64,000 bases of DNA from Limnanthes douglasii subsp. nivea (taxonomy: Eukaryota > Streptophyta > Magnoliopsida > Brassicales > Limnanthaceae). Every line of letters begins with the position of its first letter. The first letter of the stretch is position 1. The position numbers and the translations under genes were made by a program. Shown here piece after piece: positions 22,254 to 33,090 of the stretch. The stretch spans positions 228,251,770-228,315,769 of the forward strand of contig JAUPFV010000005.1 of the NCBI GenBank assembly GCA_036936605.1, written 5' to 3'. Under the pieces are notes generated by a model. It was not told the origin of the DNA. It saw only the letters and a list, made by a program, of their open reading frames with translations, and ran no database searches.

Positions 22254-23002
22254 GGACAATCCGTGTTGTGGAGAATTCTGGTTGGCCAGATCACATTTAT
22301 TTGTAGTACTGTTATTGTTCTGTACATCAAACTAAACATTTTTACATTCCTGTGTTTTGTAATGCTATTATTAGAGTTATGAAATGTTAAGTGCTTTGGG
22401 TTGTAAGCATTTCGCATCCTGTGTTGCGAATTGTGTACAATATGTTGGTATATTGTTGCAAACATCTATCAGGATTACATACGATTTTGTGTGAAATTTC
22501 ACCAGGATGCGAATCGTTAGTAAAATCATACCAAACATTTATCAACATTTGAGGCTACGAACTATGTTGAGCTATAACGTAATGCCATTTCATATAGATA
22601 TCAGGACTCCTGGCTGCGAATTATGACCAGAACATATGATAATAATTATGCGCATACGTTTTGCATGATATGCTGCGAATTATGACCAGATTTATGATGC
22701 GATTGGAGAACAATTAGAAGTCCTGATATTTGTCACATGATAAGCTGCGAAGTGTGCTTTAATAAAAATACCAGGATATTCGGTAAGGTTGAAAATAAGA
22801 AATATATCAGGTTAACATGCGAATGATTTGCAAATTGTAACTGGATGCGAATCGTTTATATGATTGAAAGTCTGTAAACAAATTGGATTACAAAAAAGAG
22901 GATTACAATATTTTCATGCACTAACAAATGTTTACATAGATCACTACAAGCTACTACTATTAGTTAGTTGCATTCCAAAAAATCAAAAAACAAAAACCAA
23001 CT

Positions 23003-23374
23003 CTAGGAGTTAGTAGAGGATTCATCACCATCTTTTTTCTCTTTCTTCTCTTTGTGCTGATCATCTTTCTCTTTCTCCTCTTTCTCTTCCACTTCCTCTT
23101 CATCTTCAATATCTACGTCCATCATGCTTAAAACTTTTGTCCTTGATGGACCAGCTTCGTCTTCCCTCTTGCTTTTGTTGTTTCGAACCACTGCCGTTTA
23201 ACGTTGCACCTTTTTTGGCTGAGGTGCAGCAGCAAGCATTGGAACCTCTTCTGGCTGAGGTTCAGCAGCAACCAGTGGAACAACTTCCACTGGTTGAGAG
23301 TCAACAGAGTAGTAGTCATCATACATGTCCAACCCAAAAACAGATACTGGGCTGTTTGGTGGTGCTGCTGGCAT
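23003..23374 (-). pseudogene. Small acidic protein gene, third gene of the MULE, one stop
   Basis: From ATG 23374 a minus frame of 123 codons plus stop reads MPAAPPNSPVSVFGLDMYDD, then a Val/Pro/Glu repeat-like part (QPVEVVPLVAAEPQPEEVPM), and ends in a strongly acidic and Lys-rich tail (MDVDIEDEEEVEEKEEKEK) with TNS at the C-terminus. One TAA at 23198-23200 interrupts it; the frame continues unchanged on both sides. The frame is also open upstream to 23485 without an ATG. TATAAATA lies at 23543-23550 on the same strand. No family is recognised. It converges on the transposase gene. Confidence 0.5.
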
Positions 23375-23542
23375 GATCAACTCATCACTCCAGTTAACGG
23401 TTAAGGATGACCAGGAGTCACCCAGAGAACCGAGTGAACCAGAGTTTGAGTATGAGGTGGTGGTTGTGGTGGTGGAAGAGAACAAGAGGTGTTTTAAAAA
23501 AATATAGAGTATGTTGTAAAATTAGCCTCAGGTTACTAGAGG

Positions 23543-23550
23543 TATTTATA
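23543..23550 (-). promoter_or_regulatory. Putative TATA box for the small minus-strand gene
   Basis: TATAAATA on the minus strand, about 58 bp before the open frame begins. This suggests a separate promoter inside the MULE rather than read-through from the ULP1-like gene. Confidence 0.5.
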
Positions 23551-24058
23551 GGGAAAGGAGGTAATCATTACATAGCCTCTATGTCCAAGCAGCATTTAAT
23601 GGGTTATGTACTTGATTAGATTGTTTTTTGTATGCTCAATGGAGAAAACGTTTACCAAGGCATAAGCCATAGCCTGTTCGTATCCTTGAACTTTATATTT
23701 TGAATTTTTTATTTCTACACCATGCTGCGAATTTTTTTTAAGGTGGTATACCAGGCTGCGAACTGTTTGTGTAGTGATAAGTACGCATCTATCAGGTTAG
23801 TATGCGAACTATTTGCTGATAATTTAGGCTGCGAATTATTTACTGATAAATAAGCATCTATCAGGTTAGGCTGCGAACTGTTCATACATACCATGGATTT
23901 GCTGCGAATTATTTGGTTGGAATTATTCGAATATTAATCAACCCTTATAGATCAGGAATATTCACATTTCTGGAAATGTAATTTGTTTATGTATGCACAA
24001 CAAACTAAAAAATACAACCGATGTATTTACAAGCAAAAACATAGTGTTTTAAATCGAA

Positions 24059-27000
24059 TCAGCCATATGCGATGCGGTCTTTGTCATTTAAAAAGTAATA
24101 AAACATTTCTGCTCTGAAGGCAGTTACCATATCTGCATCGTATTTTTTCTGCACGAATCCATGCTCGATAATATCTCTTGCATATTTACAGACAAAGATA
24201 CCACAGTCCAGGGTGCCTCGCTTTTGTTGTGGGATACCTCTTTCAACTTTCACCTTCCACCCTGTCTTATATTTAGGTAGGAATCCTCTATCCAACAAAT
24301 ATTTGATCTGTGTATAATAATTAGTGTTAGGAATAAGCACAAAAACAACAACAGCTGGTGCCACACAATTCGCACCTTAGGCTTCGAATTGTATGACAAC
24401 AAATCCAACATGGGCATGTCACACGATTCGCAGCTTAAGTTGCAAATTATTTGATATGCAATCCATTTTTTGTTGAAATGCCCCGTTCAACACAATTCGC
24501 ATCATATGCTGCGAATTGAGTTATGGATAGGCTGCGAAAAGCAATTGATTTACTCACATTTCGCAACATATCCCGATCACAGTTCGCAGCATGCATACTT
24601 AAAATGTGTTTAAATTTAAGTGTATAGTTTGGAATATTTACCAGTTGTGCAGGTGTCCTTGTGGTGTAGTCTATGGCTTTCAGCTTAGGCAGAAGCGGAT
24701 TGTAGTTTGAAATTGTCCTGCCGTCGACGTCAATGACGAGCAACGTTCAGTGGTTTATCTAGTCCTTTGTCTCGGTGCATACTGGAACGATGATGATGTT
24801 GGCATCTTTGCGCCACATTCTAAAAGCCATGTCCACCAAATTTTCTACTTGCCAGCCTACTTTCATTTGATGCTGCATCCAAGCAAGAGTATATTAAAAT
24901 GAGAACATTTTCTGAAAACTTTGTTCAATTTACCTGAGCTAAACTTACCGCAGTCATGGCCGAAATCAGTACGGCGTCATGATGCTCTCCTTTAGCTTTA
25001 GTGCATGGAACTTTGAAGTCTGCTTCTTCAAGCATCTTTCGAATCCAAGCATCGATAACCTAAGAAAGGAGTTTTAGATTTATGCTAAATATACAAGACA
25101 TATTTGAAACATTGAAAATAGAATTGGTTGACAATTGGATACCTTTACGTCCAGCTCCAGTTCTAAAGGTAGTGCCATGGCATCACTCGCTTGCACTCTG
25201 ATTCCGTATGTAAACTTGGACTCTGGTAATTGCCATACCACTAGATCAGGGGTGTCGCTCTCGTAGGCTTTAACTAACTGTATTTTGTGGTATTCTGCCA
25301 CATCGATACAGTCAGTTACTTTTGTTTTCTTTGGCCAGTCGTTGTATTCTACTTTTGGCGGTTCCCGTATTGTTATAATGAACTCTTCCTCTTTCTCTGC
25401 CACTTGAGGCTGTGTTTGTGTCAGTAGAGTAAAACTTGGCTCCTTTATCTCCTTACTGGGCTTGAGCTTAGTAAATAACAAAAATCAAAAGTAGAAGGGT
25501 GTCAGTAATTATAATTGCAACGACTCCAAACAGTTCACATGCTAACATGCGAACTGTTTGGTTCCAGATGAATAAATTTTATAGTATCTATCAGGGTAGG
25601 ATGGGAACTGTTCGAGGTTCCACTGAACAGTTCGTATGATACCCTGATATTCGTTTGTAATACCCCAATCAGTTTGCTAACACAAATCTCATGTTATGAT
25701 GCGAAATCATTATAAGTAGCCCTTACCGCACGGTCAGCGACAACCAATGTCGTTGACTTGTTCGACATAGGATCTGGATCGTGTCGGCAGAAATCATTAA
25801 TGTCATCCTCCGACATGTTCTCCAAGGACCGTTGTATTATAGAATCGTAACATACATTATCAATTTCATTTAAAAATGTCTGTAAAACTTGAGTGTAAAT
25901 ACCATCAACAAAAGCATCGGGTAAACCTACTATGTTATCATGGGACTCTAGAGCTTGCAGTTGATTTGTTACCGGGCCTACGGTTTCACGTTGTCTTAGC
26001 AATTCTGACTTTGTTGACAGCACCGTTGGTCTTTGTGGTTCCACTGAAGAAGTGGTGTTGTCTTCTAAGGATGGTCCTTCCTGGCTGAGTAGTTTCATCT
26101 TCTCACCGGGATGGACATGTTATGACTCTTGAGGTGCTATCTCTTGCGTTAGCCTTTCTCTCTTTGCCAAGGTTATCTGTTGCTGTTGTTGTTGTTCTTG
26201 TTCTTGTTGTCCTTGTTGCTCTCGTTGTTGTTCTTGTTGTTGTTCTTGTTGCCGGTCTTCGTGTTGAACTTGTGGCTGCTGGTGTTGTTGCTGGTGGTGT
26301 TCTTGTTGTTGTTGCTCTTGGTGTTGTTGTTGCTGGTGGTGTTCTTGTTGTTGTTGCTGTTGGTGTTGGTGTTGCTGGTGGTGTTCTTCTTGTTGTTGCT
26401 GTTGGTGTTGTTGTTGCTGGTGGTGTTCTTCTTGTTCTTGCTGTTGGTGTTGTTGTTGTTGTTGTTCTTCTTGTTCTTGCTGTTGGTGTTGTTGTTGTTG
26501 TTCTTCTTGTTCTTACTGTTGGTGTTGTTGTTGTTGTTGTTCTTGTTTCTGTTGTTCTTGTTGTTGTCTTTCGGTCTCCTGTTTCATACAAAATTCCAAA
26601 AAAACAAAAGGGTGGAAGGGTTAAGCATACTATAATCATTGTTGCGAACGATTCGCATGCTGACCTGATATTTGTTTTGTCCACCTCAAACAATTCGCAG
26701 CTCAGCATGCGAATTATGTAATAACCAATCCATTTTTTGAATACACAATTCGCAACATAAGATGCGAAACGTTTGGTCAGGACTACACAAGAGTCCTGAT
26801 ATTTGTTTGATATCATCATATCATCCACTTACATCGTGTATCTCCTTTGGGTCATTCAGAGGAGACTCGTGTCTTTCTTTCTCTCTCTATGTCTCCATGA
26901 TGTCCATCTCTGCAGATTGTACCGGTATGGGTGAATGGTTGGCATTATCGTCCCTTTCTTCTGGCAGTACTCCATCAGCATGGTGCTGATCAACATTAGA

Positions 27001-29156
27001 CACGGATGCTTGCTGATCAGTGGATTCTTCTCTGTCTGGAAATACTGGTACCTGCTCAGCTATTGGGCTTTCAATCCGGCAAATTGGCTGAGAGATAGCA
27101 TTGTAGAGTTGTTGTGCTTCAAGTTCCGCTATCTTGCGTTTCAATTCTTTCAGCTGGAAAAATGATAGCAAACATTTTATAAACATATTAAGTGCTGATT
27201 GTAGCGATTATTTAAGGCTCAAGTCATACTTACTTCTCTGACCAGTTTTTCTATCTTTCTCTCGTACTTGTTCTTGTCGGCGTATATCTTCAAACGCTTT
27301 GATTTAGCAACGATTGCAGAAATCTCAGGATTAGGACCTCTGCGTTTGAGTACATAATCACCGATTGTTTCACTCATACTGGTTGTGTCGTCGTCGTCGG
27401 GCTCCTGCCTGGATTTGCCTTTCGGTTGTGGTGGAATTGTTTGCTTGGGGAGTCTTGGTGGTGGAATCGTTGGCTCGGGTGGTGTTGGTTGTTCGGGTCT
27501 GGGAGACATCACCTTATTCATTACTTTCTGTGATGCTCGTCTCCTTTGTCTTGGTTTTGATGCTGTACTTTTCGTCCTCTTCCTTGGTCTTTCTTCCGGT
27601 GAAGTAGAAAAGGTTTCTGCATCTTCACTATCTTCTCGTTCTCCGAAAGCTTCACTTTCAGCCTCAGTAAGACGTAATGGACCTTCGAAAACCTACCAAC
27701 AGAGGCACATGTAATTAAATAAATTGTTTTTGAAAGTATGAGGGTGTAAACAAACAAATTGTTTTTAGAAACAGTTCGCATTATATGATGCGAAATGTGT
27801 GATTCTAATCATGTTAGAGTTGCAAAGAATTCGCATGCTGAGCTGCGAATTGTGTATGGGACATATGCTGCGAACTATGTGTAAACCATATGCTGCGAAC
27901 TAAGTATTTATGTCAGGCTGTAAAAATGATTGATGCATTGTTCTATTATAACACTTTGTTAAAACTCATGCAGAGCTGCGAAACGTGTGTAAAACTATAT
28001 GATGCGAACTGTGTGGAAAAAGAAGTTGCGAAGTAAAATTCATATCAGGCTGCGAAATGATTGATACATTTTTCTAAGCAAAACGCATGATATGCTGCGA
28101 GCTGTTTGCACCCCTAGTTCAATACCTATATAAAGCTTATACCTGGTCATTATCCAGCGAGGGTGTTCTAAGAAGCACTGTCATGGTTTCTGCTTGGCAC
28201 TCTAATCCCAACCATTTAAAAAACCTTGGTATCGAGGTTGGCTTCGCTACCTCGTGGCTGATTGTTGTGTGCTCCGTGATGAAGAGCTGCATGGGGACAA
28301 GTTTTATCAACAAGATGCTGTGTACATAACTAATTTTTATACTGAATAGATCAATCTTACAATTACAAGGGCGACGCAGACGACGACTTTATCAGCTCTT
28401 TCTATTGCTAAGCAACTCCTGATTGACTGTCGAAGCTTGTACAGTATTGATCCAGCCCAGTCATAATTGTTTATTCTGCTGAGGTCTTCAACGTAATAAA
28501 CCGTGCTCCAACCCAGGATATCTCCAGATACTGGGTGGAGCACAAAAACAGTATCAACAGCCTCGCAACGTCTTCCAACTCATGCTCCCCTCCTTCGTTT
28601 ATGGCCTTCTCTATACCCTCTTGTAAAACCAATGACAACATGCTATGTTAGAAATGTACAGAATCTTGATTTATAAAGATGAAGTCCATTTTAGACGTAC
28701 CTTTATAATGGCATTTGTTATTGTTTTGGTATTACTAGCTGCTACTTTCCTGCCAGTTTTACCCATGAAGTATTTCTTCATCATCCTTGATTCGTCCTCC
28801 TCGCCGGGTGCATATTTGTTCTGAAAAGCTCCGGTTTTTGTTAACCGCATTTTCTCGGTGCCATGCCTCAACCCGAATATGATCTTCACATCGTTTTCAG
28901 TTATCTTTACATACTTGTTGCCAATCCTAAAGGCGTCTCTATCCACAGAGAATTTCTCGATGATATACTGAATGATTGAGTAGAATTTTTTCTTTGCCAG
29001 CTCTGCCTCATTGCGGATTTGGAAAGCCGTTTTCAGAAGTGTGTAGAATGGTGTGTTTCTTGCAGCTTCAATGTGAGCCCTTGTAATACGCATATCTTTA
29101 AGTAGCTTCAGAAGGCTTACCAACCCTGACCCGTAGTAGCTAGGTTTTGTTGGCAT
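24059..29156 (-). pseudogene. ULP1-like (C48) cysteine protease gene of the MULE, ten exons, inactivated
   Basis: The family removes SUMO-type modifiers; copies inside MULEs are of unknown role. Likely exons: 29156-28701 (MPTKPSYYGSGLVSLLK..), 28617-28361, 28286-28143 (FITEHTTISHEVAKPTSIP), 27692-27234, 27153-26833, 26575-25727 (Gln-rich), 25466-25143, 25059-24949, 24872-24642 and 24307-24059. The C-terminal protease part shows TLLVIDVDGRTISNYNPLL after the expected His, and QQKRGTLDCGIFVCKYARD with the catalytic Gln and Cys. It is broken: stops flank the His (near 24752-24765), the Gln-rich exon has a stop near 26514, another stop lies near 26125, and frames shift near 28552 and 26890. The first exons match the N-terminal region common to plant transposon-borne ULP genes. 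Confidence 0.8.
26176..26574. repeat. Gln-coding minisatellite in the ULP1-like gene
   Basis: On the plus strand this is GTT/GGT/CTT-rich, with a roughly 30-bp unit around GTTGTTGTTGCTGGTGGTG. On the minus strand the exon frame reads Gln with some His and Glu. A Thr-rich frame and two plus-strand Leu/Val-rich frames also stay open, only because the repeat lacks stops. Confidence 0.85.
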
Positions 29157-29984
29157 ACTTTCTGCACAAACACAAATCAGTTGGAATGTCACAAATAATT
29201 CGCATCACAAGTTGCTTAACATGTCACACACAATACGCATGACAAGCTGCGAATTGATTATATATGAATATTTCTTTAACATACAATTCGCAACCTGGGC
29301 TGCGAATTGTCTGTAGATAAACGACATAAAAATATAATCGAGCTGCGAATTGCTTACATAATGGGTGATCAGGATGCGAACTGTTCCACTTTTTACATGC
29401 ACGTTGCAGGGATCTAGGAATTATTGAACAAACACCAAAATCAACAATCAACTACCTAATGCACATCTAACATACATAATATTTCTCAGGATAGTATTAG
29501 CATTACATGCAACTAAACTTCTACCCTGCCTTCGACGATAAACCCAGAAACTTAGCAACTATCGTCAGTATATACTTCATTCCAGTATAAAAAGCAACGC
29601 CTATCGTGAAGTAACATAAAAAAGTGGTTCAAATTCGTCAAAAACGCAAAAAAAGTACACTTTCCACGATAATGCATACTTGTTAAATTTCACCGGTCGG
29701 AGAACGAGATTGAAGCTTTCGGAGACGACTTCACGACAACTTTGTCGAACAGAAGGTGTGTAGTTGGAGTGAGTAAAAGACGCTGACCGGTGCGATAGCG
29801 TCGAACGTGCGAACGGTGAGAAGCTGTAGGGTTTTTGGGTTTGAGAGAGAGAGAGTATCACGAAGTCGAACGGTTTTCTGGTGGTTTCTAAAATTAGACT
29901 TTTGGGTTTGTTTAGGGTGATAGGAAGGTGGAAAAAGTGGGTTCGAACTGAAAAATGGGTATATATAGTCGAGGGGTATTTTTG

Positions 29985-30081
29985 TCCAATTTATTAGTCG
30001 AGGTATTAAGTAACACTATGTAAAATTTAGGTAGTGTCGAGTAATAAGATAGTTGAGTGGGTATTTTCAGGTACTTTTCTC
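29985..30081 (-). repeat. Right terminal inverted repeat of the 11.5-kb MULE
   Basis: Inverse of the left end with scattered mismatches and small indels. The last base before the target duplication is 30081. Confidence 0.8.
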
Positions 30082-30090
30082 TTTATTATA

Positions 30091-30300
30091 TCACAATTTT
30101 TTTTATTGAAATACTTAGTTATTTTAAATAATAATAAAATAATAAGATCCAAGATAATAATAAAAGTTGTAAAAAAATAGATTTGTGTTATGAAAAATAA
30201 GTTTTTATACAAATTCTAGAACATTAAATTAAAAAATAGAAAGTTCACACAAATTCTTATAAAAAAAATTAAATTTATTTTTTAAAAACTAAATTATAGT

Positions 30301-30331
<31 letters not shown>

Positions 30332-31662
30332 TTAATATTACCGTCTTGATTTAAAAAATAAATTATGGATTAGAAATCTTCAAATAAAATCCTAACATTT
30401 GAATGAATACACTTATATTAAATTTTGACAAATCCGATAATTATTAGAAAAATATAACTTAAATGAAGATCGGTACAAACATAAACATAAAGGAATGTCT
30501 CAAACAATTTTATACGATTTTCTACAAGATAATACATTTTTTATTTCCGTGAGAAATTTTAGGTGTTTGAGGAATAAAATAATTTATGATCTACCACTCT
30601 TTAATGGTTGATACGAGTTTATGAACGGTAAAACATCCAAAAAAATACAAATTTATTATTATAAAGGTTGATCGATTATAACAAGTATGAAATATTATAA
30701 AACTAATGTATCTAAAATGGCTAGCCAATCTGATTTTTATTAGAAAAAAAAACAAATATGAATGATACACGTTGCTTTCGCTGATTTAAACAGATTTTTT
30801 CTAGAAAGATTCTTTTCCGCTACCAATAATAAAGTAACTTGTTGATGCAATGACGGTACACGAGGTACAATCCTTTTTAATATATAGTCTAGTTATAACC
30901 AGATTAAAATGAATGGAGACGACAAAAAGAACATCATGTTCATGATAGAACGAAGGTCTTAACGTAATAGAGTCATGACTCTCGTATTGAATAAATTTTT
31001 GATATATTTTCTATCTCTAGTGGTTAGAGGTTTTGATGAGACATTCTTGTTTGTCAAACTATTAATAAACTTCTTCATATCATTATTAATATTTTCTTTT
31101 ACTCGTATGAAAATGAAACAACTCTTACACCCATAAAATATAGGGAATTTAAAATTATCCAATGCTATAGTGATTTGGCGGTATATGTTTTCCATCTCCA
31201 ATGGTGCGAAGAGGTTTTGATGAAGAATCATTTTTTGTAATAAACTTCTTCGTATCGCCCTAATTTTTTTTATTCTCCATATATAATTTTTTAAGGAATA
31301 AATATGAAATATAAACTAAAATGAAGTTGTAAACAAACATGAGGTCATAAAGATTAATTATTCACAAAATGATATTTGAGTCGGTATGAGGTTATAAGAC
31401 AAAATATTACAAGGTCATAAAGACAAATAAGTTAAGAACGACACTGAAATTGTTCTAAGGCTATAAAATCCACATATTAACAAATATGTATAATAAAGAT
31501 TACGAAACCATCTATTAATTATAACTTATAAAAACCCGCATGTAAAAATCCTATAACAAAGTCAAAATCAAATAATATCAATTAACATCAAAATAAAAAA
31601 CAATAATAAGAAATACAATTTGTAATATGAAAAATAAAAGTCGAAGAAAATAAACAAATAAA
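30091..31662. other. AT-rich spacer with a (TA)n run at 30301-30327
   Basis: No recognised gene. A minus frame at 30959-31231 has no family resemblance that I can see, and a second partial copy of its wording (AATAAACTTCTTCRTATC) follows at about 31241. Confidence 0.45.
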
Positions 31663-32390
31663 ATCATTTAAAACACAATTAAGACAAAGGTAAAGTTTCA
31701 ACATGAAAAACTTGATGGACTAGACTCATATTTTCTTTTTCGTTTTTTACCACAACATAACAAACATGAGGAATATTAAGCTTTATATCTTCAAGGATAT
31801 ACGTCTAGTAGTGGCCTATGTGTCAAGATTGAGATCAAATAAATCTTTGGAATATCTCACTACAAGTAATGCGTTTATACTTAATAGTTACCGTGATAGC
31901 ACTCTTTTGAGCCTTTATCATAATTTCCTAAAAAAATTGGTGAATTATTCATTATTTAGTTTTTCCAAATTCTCACATTCTTGCTTAACCTTTTCAACTC
32001 ACCTTTTACCTCGAATAACTATAATATCATTTAAAACACAATTAAGACTAAAGTAAAGTTGCAACATGAAAAACTTGATGGACTAGTCTCATGTTTTCGT
32101 TTTCGACCACGACATAACAAACATGAGAAATATTAAGCTTTATATCTTCAGGGATATACGTCTAGTAGCAGCCTCCGTGTCAAGATTGAGATCAAATAAA
32201 TTTTTGGAAAATCTCACTACAAATAACACGTTTATACTTAATAGTTACCATGATAGCACTCTTTTGAGCCTCTATCATAATTTCCTAAAACAATTGGTGA
32301 ATTATTCATTATGTAGTTTTTCTAAATTCTCACCTTCTTGTTTAACTTTTTCAACTCACCTTTTACCTCGAATAACTTTTACTCCACATT
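31663..32390. repeat. Tandem duplication, period about 360 bp
   Basis: ATCATTTAAAACACAATTAA begins both copies, at 31663 and 32026. Similarity runs through AACATGAAAAACTTGATGGA, AAGCTTTATATCTTC and GATAGCACTCTTTTGAGCC to ACCTTTTACCTCGAATAACT. Both copies contain a similar plus frame (MRNIKLYIF..), which I take as incidental. Confidence 0.85.
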
Positions 32391-32732
32391 GACTGCCCAT
32401 TCCTCATCGGTTTTAAGATTAATTTTCAACTTTTGTTTATCCCTCTAAAGAAGAAATATTATTACTCGCCATCGACGTTAACTTATTTTTTTCTAAGCTC
32501 CACCAGCAGATTTGTATTCATTTCAGCACTACAATCATCTCTAACTCATCTCACAAATTCATTTATTCTAAAGTATTTCAAAAGAATTACAAATTTTTTG
32601 TAAGGATGAAGAATCAACAAACATGAGATATGCATGAATAATAATAAAAGTAAACTTTGAAAGATAAAATACTTGACAAATAATTTTAACACCTTAAATC
32701 GACTATAACTATAATCCACAATAACTACAAGG

Positions 32733-33090
32733 GAGCAGCGTGCAGACGTTTTAACTAAAGCGATGAACATTGTGAAGCTCGAAAATATGCGAGATTTAGT
32801 GGGCATGAAGAACCTGCAGGTTGGAGTTTAGCTTACACGGGAGAATGTTGGAAGTAATCTAAACTAGTTGGTTTGAATACGTATTGTCTACTTTATGACG
32901 TGTCTAATATCAGTTATTAGGGTAGTTATTTAGATAAGATCGAACAGTTTGTCTGTATTTTACAATATAAGAAAACAGACCCCATTTCCGCACTTCTTGT
33001 TTATCTCTATAAATATATATTAGTCTATTTATTAAGGTTATTTGCATTGCTGTTTATCTTTGCGATTTTTCCCTTCTATTGGTGATGGGG
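32733..33090 (+). mobile_element. 3' end of a Ty1/copia element: last codons of pol plus LTR
   Basis: The frame from 32733 reads EQRADVLTKAMNIVKLENM and ends in TAG at 32829-32831, the usual C-terminus of copia RNase H. A purine stretch (ACACGGGAGAA) follows, then TGTTGGAAG at 32846 begins an LTR-like sequence with TATAAATATA near 33017. The LTR end is not certain and the rest of the element is missing. Confidence 0.6.

Larger units (their letters stand above)
19297..29380. repeat. Dispersed array of TGCGAA/TTCGCA, often paired with an 8-nt spacer
   Basis: By eye about 60 copies of this hexamer fall in the introns and intergenic parts of the MULE, grouped at 19.3-19.6, 20.9-21.15, 22.4-22.85, 23.7-23.9, 24.4-24.6, 25.5-25.7, 26.6-26.8, 27.8-28.05 and 29.2-29.4 kb. 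At least twelve pairs read TTCGCA-N8-TGCGAA with exactly eight bases between, for example 19347-19366, 19392-19411, 19605-19624, 21048-21067, 21102-21121, 22411-22430, 26694-26713 and 26748-26767. Spacer bases vary. Damaged pairs keep the spacing (near 20913, 20958, 24369, 24427). Outside the element the hexamer is rare. Confidence 0.88.
18618..30081. mobile_element. 11.5-kb MULE with transposase and ULP1-like gene (KAONASHI/CUMULE-like)
   Basis: Both ends are defined. TTTATTATA at 18609-18617 is repeated exactly at 30082-30090, the 9-bp target duplication typical of Mutator-like elements. The left end GGGAAATTGCACCTAAAGTA and the inverse of the right end GAGAAAAGTACCTGAAAATA are imperfect terminal inverted repeats that stay similar for about 90 bp (CTCAACTAT and GTTACTTAATACC are shared). 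Inside lie a plus-strand mudrA-type transposase, a small minus-strand gene, and a minus-strand gene with a ULP1-like (C48) protease end. MULEs that carry ULP-like genes are known as KAONASHI in Arabidopsis and CUMULE in melon. Every gene here has frameshifts or stops, so this copy is not autonomous as read. Confidence 0.92.

Noticed and set aside
26122..26721. Plus-strand Val- and Leu-rich ORFs and a minus Thr-rich ORF
   Set aside because: Shadows of the CAA/CAG-type repeat. The Gln-rich minus frame connects to flanking ULP exons and is the likely coding frame.
19297..29380. CRISPR-like array
   Set aside because: Plant nuclear DNA; the units are short inverted hexamer pairs at irregular distances, not direct repeats with unique spacers.
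30959..31231. Minus-strand ORF of 90 residues
   Set aside because: AT-rich composition, no recognisable domain, and part of its sequence is repeated just downstream.
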